Shown here one piece after another: positions 12,196-21,827 of a stretch of DNA of 28,126 nt (the stretch's first letter is position 1; each line of letters starts with the position of its first letter). The notes below the pieces were generated by a model, which saw nothing but the letters and a program-made list of their open reading frames with translations, searched no databases and was not told the origin of the DNA. Where the stretch lies: the NCBI GenBank assembly GCA_015499985.1, contig JAAAUF010000514.1, positions 1-28,126 of the forward strand. The letters run 5' to 3'. Both the position numbers and the translations under genes were made by a program. Origin of the DNA: Haplosporangium gracile. Its lineage: Eukaryota; Mortierellomycota; Mortierellomycetes; Mortierellales; Mortierellaceae.

Positions 12196-12231
12196 TCACT
12201 TGAGTGATAATCTAGGGTGCTTGGACCCTAG
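12196..12231. other. two adjacent small hairpins
   Basis: TCAC / GTGA around a short loop (12196-12207), followed after 4 nt by CTAGGGT / ACCCTAG with a 6-nt loop (12212-12231). The second stem is a perfect 7 bp. These could be RNA structure or palindromic protein-binding sites. Confidence 0.5.
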
Positions 12232-14450
12232 GGTGAAAATATTCTTTGCTTTTTCTATTTGGTATCGTAATCCTAATCAATCCTGGGAGAGCGGGAATAT
12301 GAAGGAGAATGGAAAAGGAAGAGCAGAAAAAGGAAAAAGAAAGGAGATGAGAGGAATGAAATGAGGCAAAACAATGAAGACGTTAGAAGGGAAAAAGGGA
12401 AACACCCTGCATGGTCGATAGAAAACGTACATTCGACAGGGTGAAGTAGGGAGATCGGTCATCTAAAATAATGTCGAGTGATGGATGAGATTGACAATGC
12501 AAACAAAACAAAAAGAGAAAGAGCTGATACAAAAGGTACGTAGCGAATAATCTTGACATTGTTAATTTCTGTTCAAAAGAAAAAGAACCAAAGACAATCA
12601 AGGAGCACAAGATGGCTCTTGATACTTGAGTGTCCCAATTTCATTGGCTCTTCCCTCTTTCCCCCTCAGTTTTCCATCTTTTGCCACTTTTTTCTTTAAG
12701 GCCCTGGGTGCCGTGAGAATAAATATCTCATTGAACGCAATGACCCGTGCAGTGCAACAAAGCTCGCACCAAAGCAAAAAGGGTAGAGTCAGGGTAGACA
12801 GGTTTTTTTCTTCTCTATCTGTTACAATACGGAGGTGGGGTACATGGGTTTGATTTGTTTAAAAAATTAGTGTTTGGGTGCATAGATCAGAGCAACAACG
12901 GAAAAGTAAGAAGTAATGATCCAGGAAGGCAGAGAATAACGCTATTCTAGGATCTTGAACAACTGAGCACTTTGTACTCCTTGTTGTTGTTGCTGCTGTT
13001 TCTTTTTGTTCATGTTTTGTTGATTGATGCAGTCTTTGTTGTTACCGTTGCCACTGTTTGTTTATTGTTGTTTGTCCTGCATGGTTGCTTCCTTGGATAT
13101 GCCAGTGAGTGTTCAAGCATACAAAATACATCAAAAAATCATCCAAAAGAGGCAGGATAAAATGACAGACAGAGCAGACATTGTCAAAATGATTGTCAAG
13201 AAATGGAAGTGAAAACAGGGGACAATGCAAAAGGCTGTTGAGTTGTGAAAAAAACAAACGACTAGACCATAGGCCTACATCCAGATGGCGAATGACTAAG
13301 ATAGGGGTGAGCCAATCGTTATTTATTACCAGTTTACATGCTAAGTCCACTGCCGCATGTCATTCAACTTTGGCTTTTTACCTAATTCCTTTTCGTTCTT
13401 TCGCCTTCTCGAGACATACAAAGTTGATCCGCTTGTGCAGTGACCATTATCCAATGACCATTTGAAAGTAGAAGAGGGCATAAACAATGAAAACGACAAC
13501 GTCCTGTTGATAACGTTGGCAATTAGCGTTTGTTATTTAAAATATCCCTCACTGATCTTTCCTTCCTCGACAAAGATATGTCTAATTCTTCCAGGCTGCA
13601 TGAAACAAAGGATAGGACAACCAGTCCAAAAATTTACTTCAGCCATGCATCATGGGCGTTGGCATGCATTTTCTTTTCTTTCTTTTCCTTCTTTCCATCG
13701 GTCTAATGCTTCAGGGCGTAATCGAACCAACTACGTACATCTCCAGCAAGCTGGTGTACTGCCCAGTACATCGCTGTACGGCGTCTTTTAACCCTTTTGT
13801 TTCCAGTGAAGCGGACTTTTGGATGTTTGTGAAAATGTCTTTCTTTTTTTCCCATTTGCTCTTTTCATCTCTTCTTTTTCCTTCCCCCTGCATTTTCTCA
13901 GGAAGACCTGGGAAGTACCCTGCCAGAGATATGAAAATCGTTTTTTGTTGTTTGTTTTTCTTTCATTCCCCCACCCCGCCAATGCACAACACGCAACCAC
14001 CCACACCCTTGCACGTAAACAAAGGGTACCCGTAAACAAACAACAACAGTCAGGCTATAGGTTACGAGCGTATTGGGCAAGCTGCTCCCCTTTATTGGGC
14101 TATGATAAAAAAAACGAGCACGTTTTCTCATGCTTCTCTTTTTTCTCTAACCTGGCGATTATTTTTGAAAGCCAGTTTACCACTCCTGTTTTTATGGACC
14201 GCTGAACAACTGCGTGTGTATGTATGTATTTGTTTGTGTGTGTGTATGCTTGTGTTGTATGTTGTGTGTTCTGCTTGGGAACGATGTTCGGAATGGAGAG
14301 CCGGTTGGGCAAGCGATTTTTACAGTTAATTCAAATATGCTCTTTGTTTTGAGATATTCTTCCACACTACCCTTCCTTCCCCCATTCCCTTCCTTCCATA
14401 CCCACAATTCTTTCTCTCGCTCGCCCCTGCGCCTGCATGTGCGGTCAATC

Positions 14451-14470
14451 GGTCGGTCGGTCGGTCGGTC
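14451..14470. repeat. GGTC tandem repeat
   Basis: Five exact copies of GGTC, next to a pyrimidine-rich stretch (about 14340-14430). Confidence 0.9.
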
Positions 14471-14745
14471 GTGTATCTGTCGGGGCACCCTCTCGGTTAC
14501 TGTTATTCTACTTTTGTAGATGAAAAGTTGATTGTGAGCAATAGGAACGCAAGCGTTTTAGACTGGACATTAGAAACAAAAGTCAGCGCATGTATGCGAG
14601 GTTGCGTATCCATCCTCATCATCATAGTCTTATCGCCTTATGTATTCATGCCCTTTGGAATGTTATGTTTATCCGTTCGCCTCTTGTTCTTTTCTTGCTA
14701 GAAGCTGAGGTTAAAGCTAAGAAGAGGTGTTATAGAACAAAAAGA

Positions 14746-14797
14746 CGCGCAGTCTAGTCAAAAAAAGTCAGCCCAAGAGTCAAGACTAGACTGTGCG
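14746..14797. other. 14-bp inverted repeat / long hairpin
   Basis: Arms 14746-14759 and 14784-14797 pair over 14 positions (13 Watson-Crick and one G-T), enclosing a 24-nt A-rich loop. This is the longest hairpin I found in the window. No target-site duplication flanks it and I see no related copy, so a MITE is not supported. A structured non-coding RNA or a protein-binding palindrome remain open. Confidence 0.6.
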
Positions 14798-16191
14798 CCC
14801 TGGCTTGCTTTGATTTTGCTATTGCATTTGCTTGAATGAGTAACTTTATTGACTTACTGAATCGGTCATCTGCCAACTCATTTTTCTTTCTTTTCCTGTG
14901 CCTCTCATTGAGCCTCCACCCCTCTCCTTCTCTTGCTCTTCTCAAGACCATAACTCACCCGCCCAATTCCCACTTATACACTATCCACTAATCCACTCAT
15001 CGTCAACAAACAAAGAAAACAAACAAGACAAACAAAACAAACCTACAGCCAAACAAACTCTCTCACTTTATCCTTCTTCCTCCACTCCGTCTGTCACTTT
15101 ATTTTTTTTTGTTTCCTAGGCTGGCCTCTCATGACTGATTGTAGATATGGCAGGATCGGCGCAGTCAAAATTTATGAATGCGATGGTGCAAGATATGAAC
15201 CAAAATAATAACGGAGGCGCATGAGATGCATCTGATTCTGTTCCTCTTCGATAATTCGATCAATACTGAGACATACACATTCAACAACAAGCAGCGATCT
15301 CGTCCCATCAAGGAAGCAAACAAGAGCAAAAGAGACCGAGGTCTCATAACATACTTCTTTCTTCTTTTCTTTTTCTTGTTCCTTATTTTCTGCGTCTTCT
15401 ATCGCCATCATCGCCTAGCCATTTTTTTGTACTTCTTATTGATCTTCATTCATTCATTCATTGGAGGTTATTTTGTTAATTTAGTTTTTGTTCGTTGCTT
15501 CCTCAGATTGCTCATTTTCTCTCTCGTTGGTAACTTGCTCTCTCGGTCACTCACTCTCCTCGCCTTTCTGTTCACATCCGCGACCATTTCATCCCATCCC
15601 ATCCCCATCCTTCTATCTGCACAGTTCTTGTATATTTTTTCTTCTTTTATGATTCACCATAATCGATTGTGTTCCCATTGCTTTCATGATAACAAAAAAA
15701 CAACAATTAAAAGTCGACCAACCAGATCTTCTGGACCCACCAAAGAATCTTTCTTTTACCTTCTTTTTTTCCTTTGATCATGAATAACCTCTTCAAGCCA
15801 AAAAGCTCATAGACATAAACAAAAGCTGTTCTCTTGATGACCTTTTTTTCAAAAAAGAAGTGAGCGGTCGGAAAGACGCTCCAGCATATCAACAAAGGGA
15901 CAGGCAAACATTCAAGATGGAGACCCTCCTGCTCTATCCTAACCCTGTTACCTGCACGCTCAGGGTCCCTTCTATGCCGCGTTTTTTTATGATGCTGTTT
16001 AAACGAGCCTCTGATTCCAAACATTAAGGATTGGTCATGCTTCATCCATGCTCTTCTTTTAAGTCAAAGGTGGAGGGAGGACTTCCTATTTAGTGAATTG
16101 CGGAACAACCAGTGGGAAAAAAGATAATGAGAGGGAAAAATAAGAAGAGGCGTTTTCTGTTTAACATTCGCCAAAGTCAGCTGGCCAATAT

Positions 16192-16222
16192 ACAAACACA
16201 CACAAACACACACAAACACACA
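16192..16222. repeat. ACAAACACAC minisatellite
   Basis: Three copies of a 10-bp unit made of alternating CA and AA steps. Confidence 0.85.
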
Positions 16223-16458
16223 CGTCTCCCTATTCATTCAGGCGGAACGACGATCAGCCCGACCACGTTTTTTTATGTGTTCGGTCCCTTGCTTTGACTT
16301 TCTGCCTTCCTTGTCTTCCTGACTCCTTACCCCTGACCCCTTGTCCCTCCCTATTCCCTGATCCCCGCTCCCTGCCTCGATTAGTCACTCCAAACAAGTC
16401 TTTGTTTGTGCACACAAAACACACACTCACACTCTCTCGTCCTCTCGGTCCGCTCAAT

Positions 16459-16488
16459 GACAGGGTGACTGACATCCTTTACCCTGTC
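16459..16488. other. 8-bp inverted repeat
   Basis: GACAGGGT / ACCCTGTC with a 14-nt spacer, also flanked on both sides by CAATG. The half-site core CAGGGTG recurs in a 7-bp inverted repeat at 12403-12443, and TGACAGGGT occurs near 5692. Confidence 0.5.
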
Positions 16489-16844
16489 CAATGAGTGCAT
16501 GACCACACACAGAGAGCGAAACGAGAAAAGAGCGAGCAACGTAAAAAAAGTGGCCACTAGGAAATCAATTGGTTCACATCTCTCAGAAACACTTCCTGCA
16601 TTGTGAGAAGAATATAACAATTGCATGCATGTATACTTCTTATGTTTAGTGGAGAAAGTAAGCATTTTCCCTCATTTCTAGTCCTGTCCTGCCTTGTCAA
16701 TTTTTCTTTTCTTCTTCCACAAGACGCAAACACAAGAGTTCCTGGACATGTGCAAACCTGGGGTAAGGTACCACTCTGTCATTTTTTTCTTTTTACTAAC
16801 GGTGGTTGGTCGGTCAGCCGGTCGGCTTTTATTATTTTTGAGTT

Positions 16845-16930
16845 GCGCGATCAAAAAGGGCGGGAGGCGTGAAATAACGACTGCGCTGCGCGCCGCGTGA
16901 GAGTCGCGCGGAGTACGTTTTACCTACGTC
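16845..16930. promoter_or_regulatory. CpG-dense patch upstream of RIB3
   Basis: About 70-85 bp with more than a dozen CpG dinucleotides, including GCGCGCC-like and CGCGCGG runs and a 5-bp stem (CCGCG / CGCGG, 16893-16911). It contrasts sharply with the AT- or CT-rich DNA on both sides and lies about 570-650 bp before the RIB3 start. A promoter or upstream activating role is inferred from composition and position only. Confidence 0.3.
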
Positions 16931-17381
16931 TACTTTTTTTTTTTCTCACTCTATGTGGCGTACACTCCGAAGTCCTTTTGTGCTTATAGTTTTCTATGAT
17001 ACGTCCTTTATTTGTGCTGCTCCCTCCCTACCTCCTTTTAAGTCCTCGTCTTTTTCACCCATAAAAGGAATTTTGTCAACCATCCCGGCTTTCCTTTTCT
17101 TCACGGCTGCGACGAAGGAAAAAAAAAGTGAAGTGACAAAAGTAGATACTAGGAAGGTATCAATCCTTTCGTAGATCTTGGCTAGTGGTGATCAATTGGT
17201 TCAATGGTGTTTCATACTCCTCTTTCTCAGATCCCTCGGGCTCGCCTGTCAAAAGAATCCTCAAGCGAGTGCCCGAGTAAAAAAAAACTACCAAGTCACC
17301 CGCCCACCTCTTCGACGGTTGGACATTTCTTTCCTTCGGCACATGACAGCGAATCGAGACTTTCAAAGGGGGCTTGATTAC

Positions 17382-17389
17382 TTAAATAG
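17382..17389 (+). promoter_or_regulatory. possible TATA-like element of RIB3
   Basis: TTAAATAG, 103 nt before the ATG at 17492, followed by a CT-rich stretch and a CA-rich leader that suits a transcription start. It is not a canonical TATA box. Confidence 0.25.
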
Positions 17390-17491
17390 CCGCTCCTTGT
17401 CATCTTCCATTTTCTTGTTCTTTCTTTTTGCCACAGCACCTTCACCCCTACAAATCAACACACCCCTATAGCAATAGCAACTACAACGACA

Positions 17492-19002
17492 ATGGTCCAG
17501 GATATTCCAGAAGTTCACTTTGACTCGATCGAGGATGCCATCAAGGACATCGGTAACACAAATATTTAAACATTTTAACTCGTTCAAATATGCGAAGCAA
17601 CGACAAAAGGAAACGACCACTCTCGATCCATTACTGCGCAGTTTTGATAGTTGGACTCCACAGCAGCCAAACGAAACTGTGACTTTCACCACCTATGGTC
17701 CTTTTCTTCAGCTTTACTCAAAGAGTAGTTAACAGTTCAGTGTTTCTCCAGAGAAAGGGAAACAAAAGCAGGACCAGGCAGTCGATACTCAGGACACCGA
17801 CCAGCGCTGTTCATCGGGAACAAAGGAGCTATTATTCTTTCTCATGAACCCTACTGCAGATGGAACCCTAGGAAAAACTGATCAGGACACAACCATGCAG
17901 ATGGAGGAGTCGAACGATGGAACGATGGAACGATGAAATGAATGGGAACTGGAATTCTACCACCCCCTCACCTGCTGGTGGACTACCTCTTTTTCGCTCA
18001 CCCACTCTAATACTGTTGACTTCACTCTTAAATGACCCACTAACCTTGATCTGTTAATTTGCACATGGTTAAATAATAGCCGATGGAAAATTCGTTATTG
18101 CGGTCGACAACGAGGATCGTGAGAACGAAGGCGATCTGATCATGGCTGCCGAGAAGATCACCACTGAGCAGATGGCCTTCCTCATCAGATACTCAAGGTG
18201 AGTTATTCTCTTTCTTCCTCTGTTCATATTTCGGCCTTATTGGATTTCAGGAGTATCTAGATCGATCGAAGAACAACGAAGACCTTCAGGAGATCACTTA
18301 TTGTTGCCACCGGATGGATCATGACAGCAGGATGGGAGGATGACAGTTACCAGGGAAGAAGAAAAGTGCGAAGCTGTGTGAACTGAGAGGGATTGTGCTC
18401 AACAAAACTTCCCAGGGGCCGGCTAGGAACAAAAAAAGAACAGATGGTACCTTTCTTTCGACACGTGACATACTAACCGTCGTCAATACTGCTTCGCAAT
18501 TCTTTTTTTTTCTTTCTCTTCCCACATCAGCGGATACGTGTGTGTGCCAGCAGCATCTGAAAGGTTAAAGGAGCTGGAGCTCCCCCTGATGGTCTCCAAC
18601 AACCAGGAGCTGATGAAGACCGCCTACACGGTCACCGTCGACTATGCTCATAATAGCACCACCGGAATCTCTGCCCATGATCGTGCCCTCACCTGCCGAT
18701 CCCTTGCCGATCCTACGAAGACCGCCAAGGACTTCAACCGGCCCGGACATGTCTTGCCTCTGCGTTATGCCGAGGGTGGGTCAATCAGCCGGTTTGGCCA
18801 CACCGAGGCGTCGGTTGATCTGTGCAAATTGGCCGGCCTCCAGCCTGTCGCTGTTATTTGCGAGTTGGTCAATGATAGAGATGGATCGATGGCGCGTCGG
18901 GATGATTGCTACAAGTTTGCGCAGGAGCATGGGATTAAGCTGGTTACTATTGCGGATATTATCAAATACAGACAGGACCATGGGTTCGTAGAGAACTTTT
19001 GA
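17492..19002 (+). CDS. RIB3: 3,4-dihydroxy-2-butanone 4-phosphate synthase (RIB3, 3 exons)
   Basis: Catalyses D-ribulose 5-phosphate to L-3,4-dihydroxy-2-butanone 4-phosphate plus formate, supplying the four-carbon unit of riboflavin. Exons are 17492-17552, 18080-18197 and 18531-19002, with introns of 527 bp (G|GTAACA...AATAATAG) and 333 bp (AG|GTGAGT...CACATCAG). The joined frame is 651 nt, or 216 residues, close to the usual length of stand-alone fungal enzymes; there is no fused GTP-cyclohydrolase II domain. Visible motifs: the acidic loop DREDEGD-type at about 33-39 (DRENEGD, with metal-binding Glu35), [13 protein letters not shown] at about 100-112, RPGHVLPL at about 130-137, GHTEA at about 149-153 (metal-binding His150) and CELVND with Glu171. 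All expected catalytic positions are present. No targeting signal is evident, so it is probably cytosolic. Intron 1 contains GGAACGAT repeats near 17918-17936. The stop lies 250 bp from the stop of the convergent bZIP gene. Confidence 0.95.
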
Positions 19003-19252
19003 GTTCGCCTTAAGGAAGCATTTCTTGTATTACTTGTAGAGTAGAGAGAAAGAGATATCACTTTTAGGTTGATTATACACAATATTTATTTCGCAACTGA
19101 CTCCAGTTGATCAATGACTACTGATCATTGACCATCGACATAGGTTCATACATTATCGTTAATCAGACAGTATAGTGAAATGTGTGTGATAAATAATGCT
19201 TTTTAGTAATGAAAAAAATGCAAATGGAAAGGTAAAATGTACAACTAATGCT
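19003..19252. other. tail-to-tail spacer between RIB3 and the bZIP gene, with hairpins
   Basis: A 250-bp AT-rich shared 3' region. It contains CAACTG / CAGTTG with a 4-nt loop (19094-19109) and TCAATGA / TCATTGA with a 7-nt loop (19111-19131), almost back to back. The 3' UTRs of the two convergent genes are likely to overlap here. No clear AATAAA is seen on either strand. Confidence 0.55.
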
Positions 19253-20165
19253 CTAGTAGTGATGCTGCTGCTGTCCAGCAGCGGCGGCCAGAAGAAGCTG
19301 TTCCAGTTCCTGAATTCTGGCCTGCTGCATAAAATCCTTATCAGCCAATAGACTCCGCTCCAACTCAACTTCATTCAGCTTGCTCTCAAACATCGAGTTC
19401 TCGACCTCCAACTCTGCAACTCGTTGTTCAAGACTCTCCATCTTTATAAACTTCTTGTGACGTGATCTGCGAGCGGCGTCGGTGTTTTTGGCGCGTTTCA
19501 GAGAGACTTCGTCCATCTCTGAGAGGTCTTTGCCTTCGAGGACCGAGGAAGGCTCTTCGAATTCAGGGCGGTCGCGTTTAGAATACGAGAGGGAGGCGGA
19601 TCGGTAGGTGCTCTTATAGGTCGTGGCTTTGATGACGGGGGAGGATGCGCCGGCGACAGAAAGGCAGGATTGGGTGCTACTCAGGATCGACAGTCGTGGG
19701 GTAGTCGTGGTTACAGGGGCCAAGGTAGGATGGTGGGACGGAGGAGGTGAGCTGACGGCGGAGGAGGCGCGCTCAGAGGAGAAGAACGACATGGTCGGGG
19801 TCTTTGGACTGGGACTCAACATTGTCGTGGACATGGTAGGCATCAGGGGAGTGCCGGGGGGTGAGATGTCCATGGCGAGATCGTGTGCCACCGTCATGCT
19901 GGCTCCTTGCTTGGGCATCAATGGTGTCAAAGGCTGTTGTTGTTGGTGGAGGAGGGAAGGGGTTGTGATGTTGTTGTTGTTGTTGTTGTTGTTGGACGAG
20001 GAGGAGGAAGCAGCAGCAGCGAAGGAGGCAAGTAACGACTGGGCAAGGACAGCCTGCTCAAGCGACTTGCTCCAAGGGATGTTCAATGCCGCAGCGGCCT
20101 GCTGGACAGCCTCAGGTGTCAAACCCACAAGTGGGGACATGCCCAATGGGCCCATCGACTGCTGT

Positions 20166-20197
<32 letters not shown>

Positions 20198-21179
20198 TTG
20201 CTGATGGTGCTGGGCGAGGGCAGTAAGGTTGGCGGATGCAGCCAAAGCCCGTCCATAAGCGGTCTGTTGCAAGTCTGGGAAGAACGACATTGTCGAATCA
20301 ATTCCTCTGTTATCACTACCGCCAGGGGATTGGATGAGAAGGTCTCTGTCCAAAGATGCGAATCCGACGACAGGCGAGTCTTCCTCGTTCTTGGTAGGGA
20401 GGATAGGGCTGTGGCTGTGCTGGTGCGACGAGGTGGACGAGGTCGAAGAAGATTCAGAATCGGAAGAAGAGGAAGAGTCGTCGTCGTACTCAGTTGGGAC
20501 AACAAATCCAGCCTGCTGAAGGTCGCTCGAAAGCCAGTCGTCGAACAGTGAGGTGGCAATCTCGGGGGCTGGACCAAATGTGGCGTCCACGTTGTTGCTG
20601 TCGATAGTGCTGCTGTTGCTGCCAAAGTCGAGCAAACTTTGTCGGAAGCGAAGGCCCGCGCTCTTCTTGTCTATATAAAAGAAAAAAGGTGGGGTTTTGC
20701 GAGTTGAAAAGAAGAAAAGAGGAAAAAAGAAGAAACAGCAGCGGTTAGTTAGAGTCAAAAAAGGAGAAATATTTAGCTTTTTTTTTCTCGGTGATCATCA
20801 TCCAATTCAGGTACAAAAGAATACATTTCGGAGGCACAGGCCCCTTTTTTTTATTATTTTATTTTTTTGCTTCATTCCCCCAATTGAGAAATGACATGGA
20901 TGCGTCAAGTCAGGTGATTGACACAATTTTGTCATTCCAAGAAAATGAGTCTTTTTTGTCAATTGTTGGGTTGGAGAGTTGGAGTGCAAAAATGTATAAA
21001 AAGAGAGCTGACAAACAGCTTTTGCCCATTCTTAATTTTCGTTTCCTGGACTCCTCTTCACTTTGCTTAGAACATGCGAGTATTATTTTACCTTGGAATG
21101 ACAGGCCATAGTCAAGCGAGCCGGTGGTCGAGCTGACCATAGCGCCCATGGGCGATGCAGAGTAATGATGGTTGTTCAT
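19253..21179 (-). CDS. GCN4/CPC1: GCN4/CPC1-like bZIP transcription activator (2 exons)
   Basis: Exon 1 is 21179-21092 and exon 2 is 20670-19253; the 421-bp intron has donor CCAAG|GTAAAA and acceptor TTATATAG|ACAAG. The product is 501 residues. The C-terminal bZIP has basic region KRAKNTDAARRSRHKK at about 421-436, matching the N-x2-A-A-x2-S-R signature, then a zipper with heptad residues L443, L450, F457, V464 and L471. The basic region resembles Gcn4 (KRARNTEAARRSR), the master activator of amino-acid biosynthesis genes, which binds TGA(C/G)TCA as a dimer. The central part has a Gln tract, an Asn tract and Ser/Thr/Pro-rich stretches. An acidic/aromatic segment (LFDDWLSSDLQQAGF plus an Asp/Ser run) in the first quarter may be the activation domain. 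The hydrophobic frame read straight upstream of exon 2 is intron, not a signal peptide. The two-uORF leader supports the GCN4/CPC1 assignment. Another bZIP subfamily remains possible. Confidence 0.85.
20162..20213 (-). repeat. coding CAG/CAA repeat (poly-Gln) in the bZIP gene
   Basis: A mixed CAG/CAA array encodes a Gln tract of about 16 residues preceded by HHQ. An AAC array near 19970-19993 encodes an Asn tract. Both may vary in length between strains. Confidence 0.85.
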
Positions 21180-21280
21180 TTCTTTGTGATATCGTTTTTT
21201 GTTCTTAGCAAATATGAGAGTAAAAAAAGAAAAATGGGTGTGGGTTCAAATAAAAATATTCACGAAAAAAAGTAGGTGTT

Positions 21281-21391
21281 TTACGATGGTTGTTGGGTGG
21301 GTCTGTGTCTATCAAAGGAAGTTTTTGGTTGAGTGAATCTGGAGTAGTTGTTTGTTGCACGAGTAGTAGTTCTGGGGCAAGAGAAGGCCAT
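21281..21391 (-). promoter_or_regulatory. uORF2 (36 codons) in the bZIP leader
   Basis: ATG at 21391 in strong context (A at -3, G at +4), stop TAA at 21283-21281, 101 nt before the main ATG. It is the longer, AUG-proximal uORF. In Neurospora cpc-1 and yeast GCN4 the uORF nearest the main start blocks main-frame translation when nutrients are ample. The peptide looks unremarkable (Thr/Arg/Gln-rich). Confidence 0.6.
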
Positions 21392-21569
21392 TTTTGTTTT
21401 GGATGGGGCTGAATAAACAGTTGTTGATTTGTTGAAGAGCGTTTGTAAAACGAGGTTGCCTGTTGAGCTGAAAAAAAAGAGCTGTTGAGTGGAAGAGGCT
21501 GGCTGTTGTAGGTAGTTGTTGAGAGTGGGATTTGTAGAAGTAAGAAAGGAGGCTGTGTATTTTAAGCGT

Positions 21570-21590
21570 TTAAATGGTAATGGACGACAT
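21570..21590 (-). promoter_or_regulatory. uORF1 (6 codons, MSSITI) in the bZIP leader
   Basis: ATG at 21590 with A at -3, stop TAA at 21572-21570, 178 nt before uORF2. A short first uORF that permits 40S subunits to resume scanning is the hallmark of GCN4-type control. Between the predicted start site and the main ATG these are the only two AUGs on the sense strand (I checked every line by eye). Confidence 0.6.
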
Positions 21591-21818
21591 CTTGGCGATC
21601 GTTGTTTGAAGTTGGAAATGAAAATAGATATGAAAAAGAAGAAATAAAGAACAAAAGAACCTGAAAATGAAGAAAGTACGAATGGTCTTGTAGCTAAAGT
21701 TTTGAAGCGATATAGTTGTTGATTGCTTTTGTTTGCGTTTGTTTATAAAGAGAAGAGAGGGGAGAAAAGGGAAGTAGAGTTGAAAAAGAAGAAAAATAGA
21801 GGGGATCGACCGTCTCGC

Positions 21819-21827
21819 TTTTATATA
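21819..21827 (-). promoter_or_regulatory. TATA box of the bZIP gene
   Basis: TATATAAAA on the minus strand. A start about 30 nt downstream (near 21795) would give a leader of about 615 nt containing the two uORFs. Confidence 0.55.

Larger units (their letters stand above)
2725..17491. other. 14.8 kb intergenic region without a supportable gene
   Basis: No reading frame here shows domains, ordinary amino-acid composition or exon continuity. The longest frames (for example on the minus strand around 8267-9004 and 9372-9860) translate homopyrimidine tracts into Ser/Leu/Phe/Pro runs. The plus strand is mostly purine-rich from about 2900 to 9900 and more often pyrimidine-rich from about 10600 to 16500, so upstream of both flanking genes the sense strand tends to be CT-rich. 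It holds many microsatellites, a 23-nt A tract, several perfect hairpins (11840-11878, 12196-12231, 14746-14797, 16459-16488) and one CpG-dense patch near 16845-16930. It probably contains the promoters of the Nrg1-like gene (leftward) and RIB3 (rightward). Non-coding transcripts or spliced leader exons cannot be excluded. Confidence 0.7.

Noticed and set aside
14746..14797. Hairpin as a MITE
   Set aside because: The total length is only 52 bp, with no target-site duplication and no second copy in the window.
15941..15955. CCTAACCCTG, resembling a telomerase RNA template
   Set aside because: Only 8 nt match a TTAGGG-type template, which is expected about once by chance in a window this size, and no further telomerase RNA feature is seen.
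17553..18079. RIB3 intron 1 as a riboswitch (FMN-type feedback)
   Set aside because: I could not find the conserved FMN aptamer segments; the intron is AT-rich with a GGAACGAT repeat.
20671..20758. Hydrophobic N-terminus on the straight bZIP reading frame, resembling a signal peptide
   Set aside because: It is translation of the intron's pyrimidine tract. A clean acceptor (TATATAG) and an in-phase upstream exon with its own ATG replace it.
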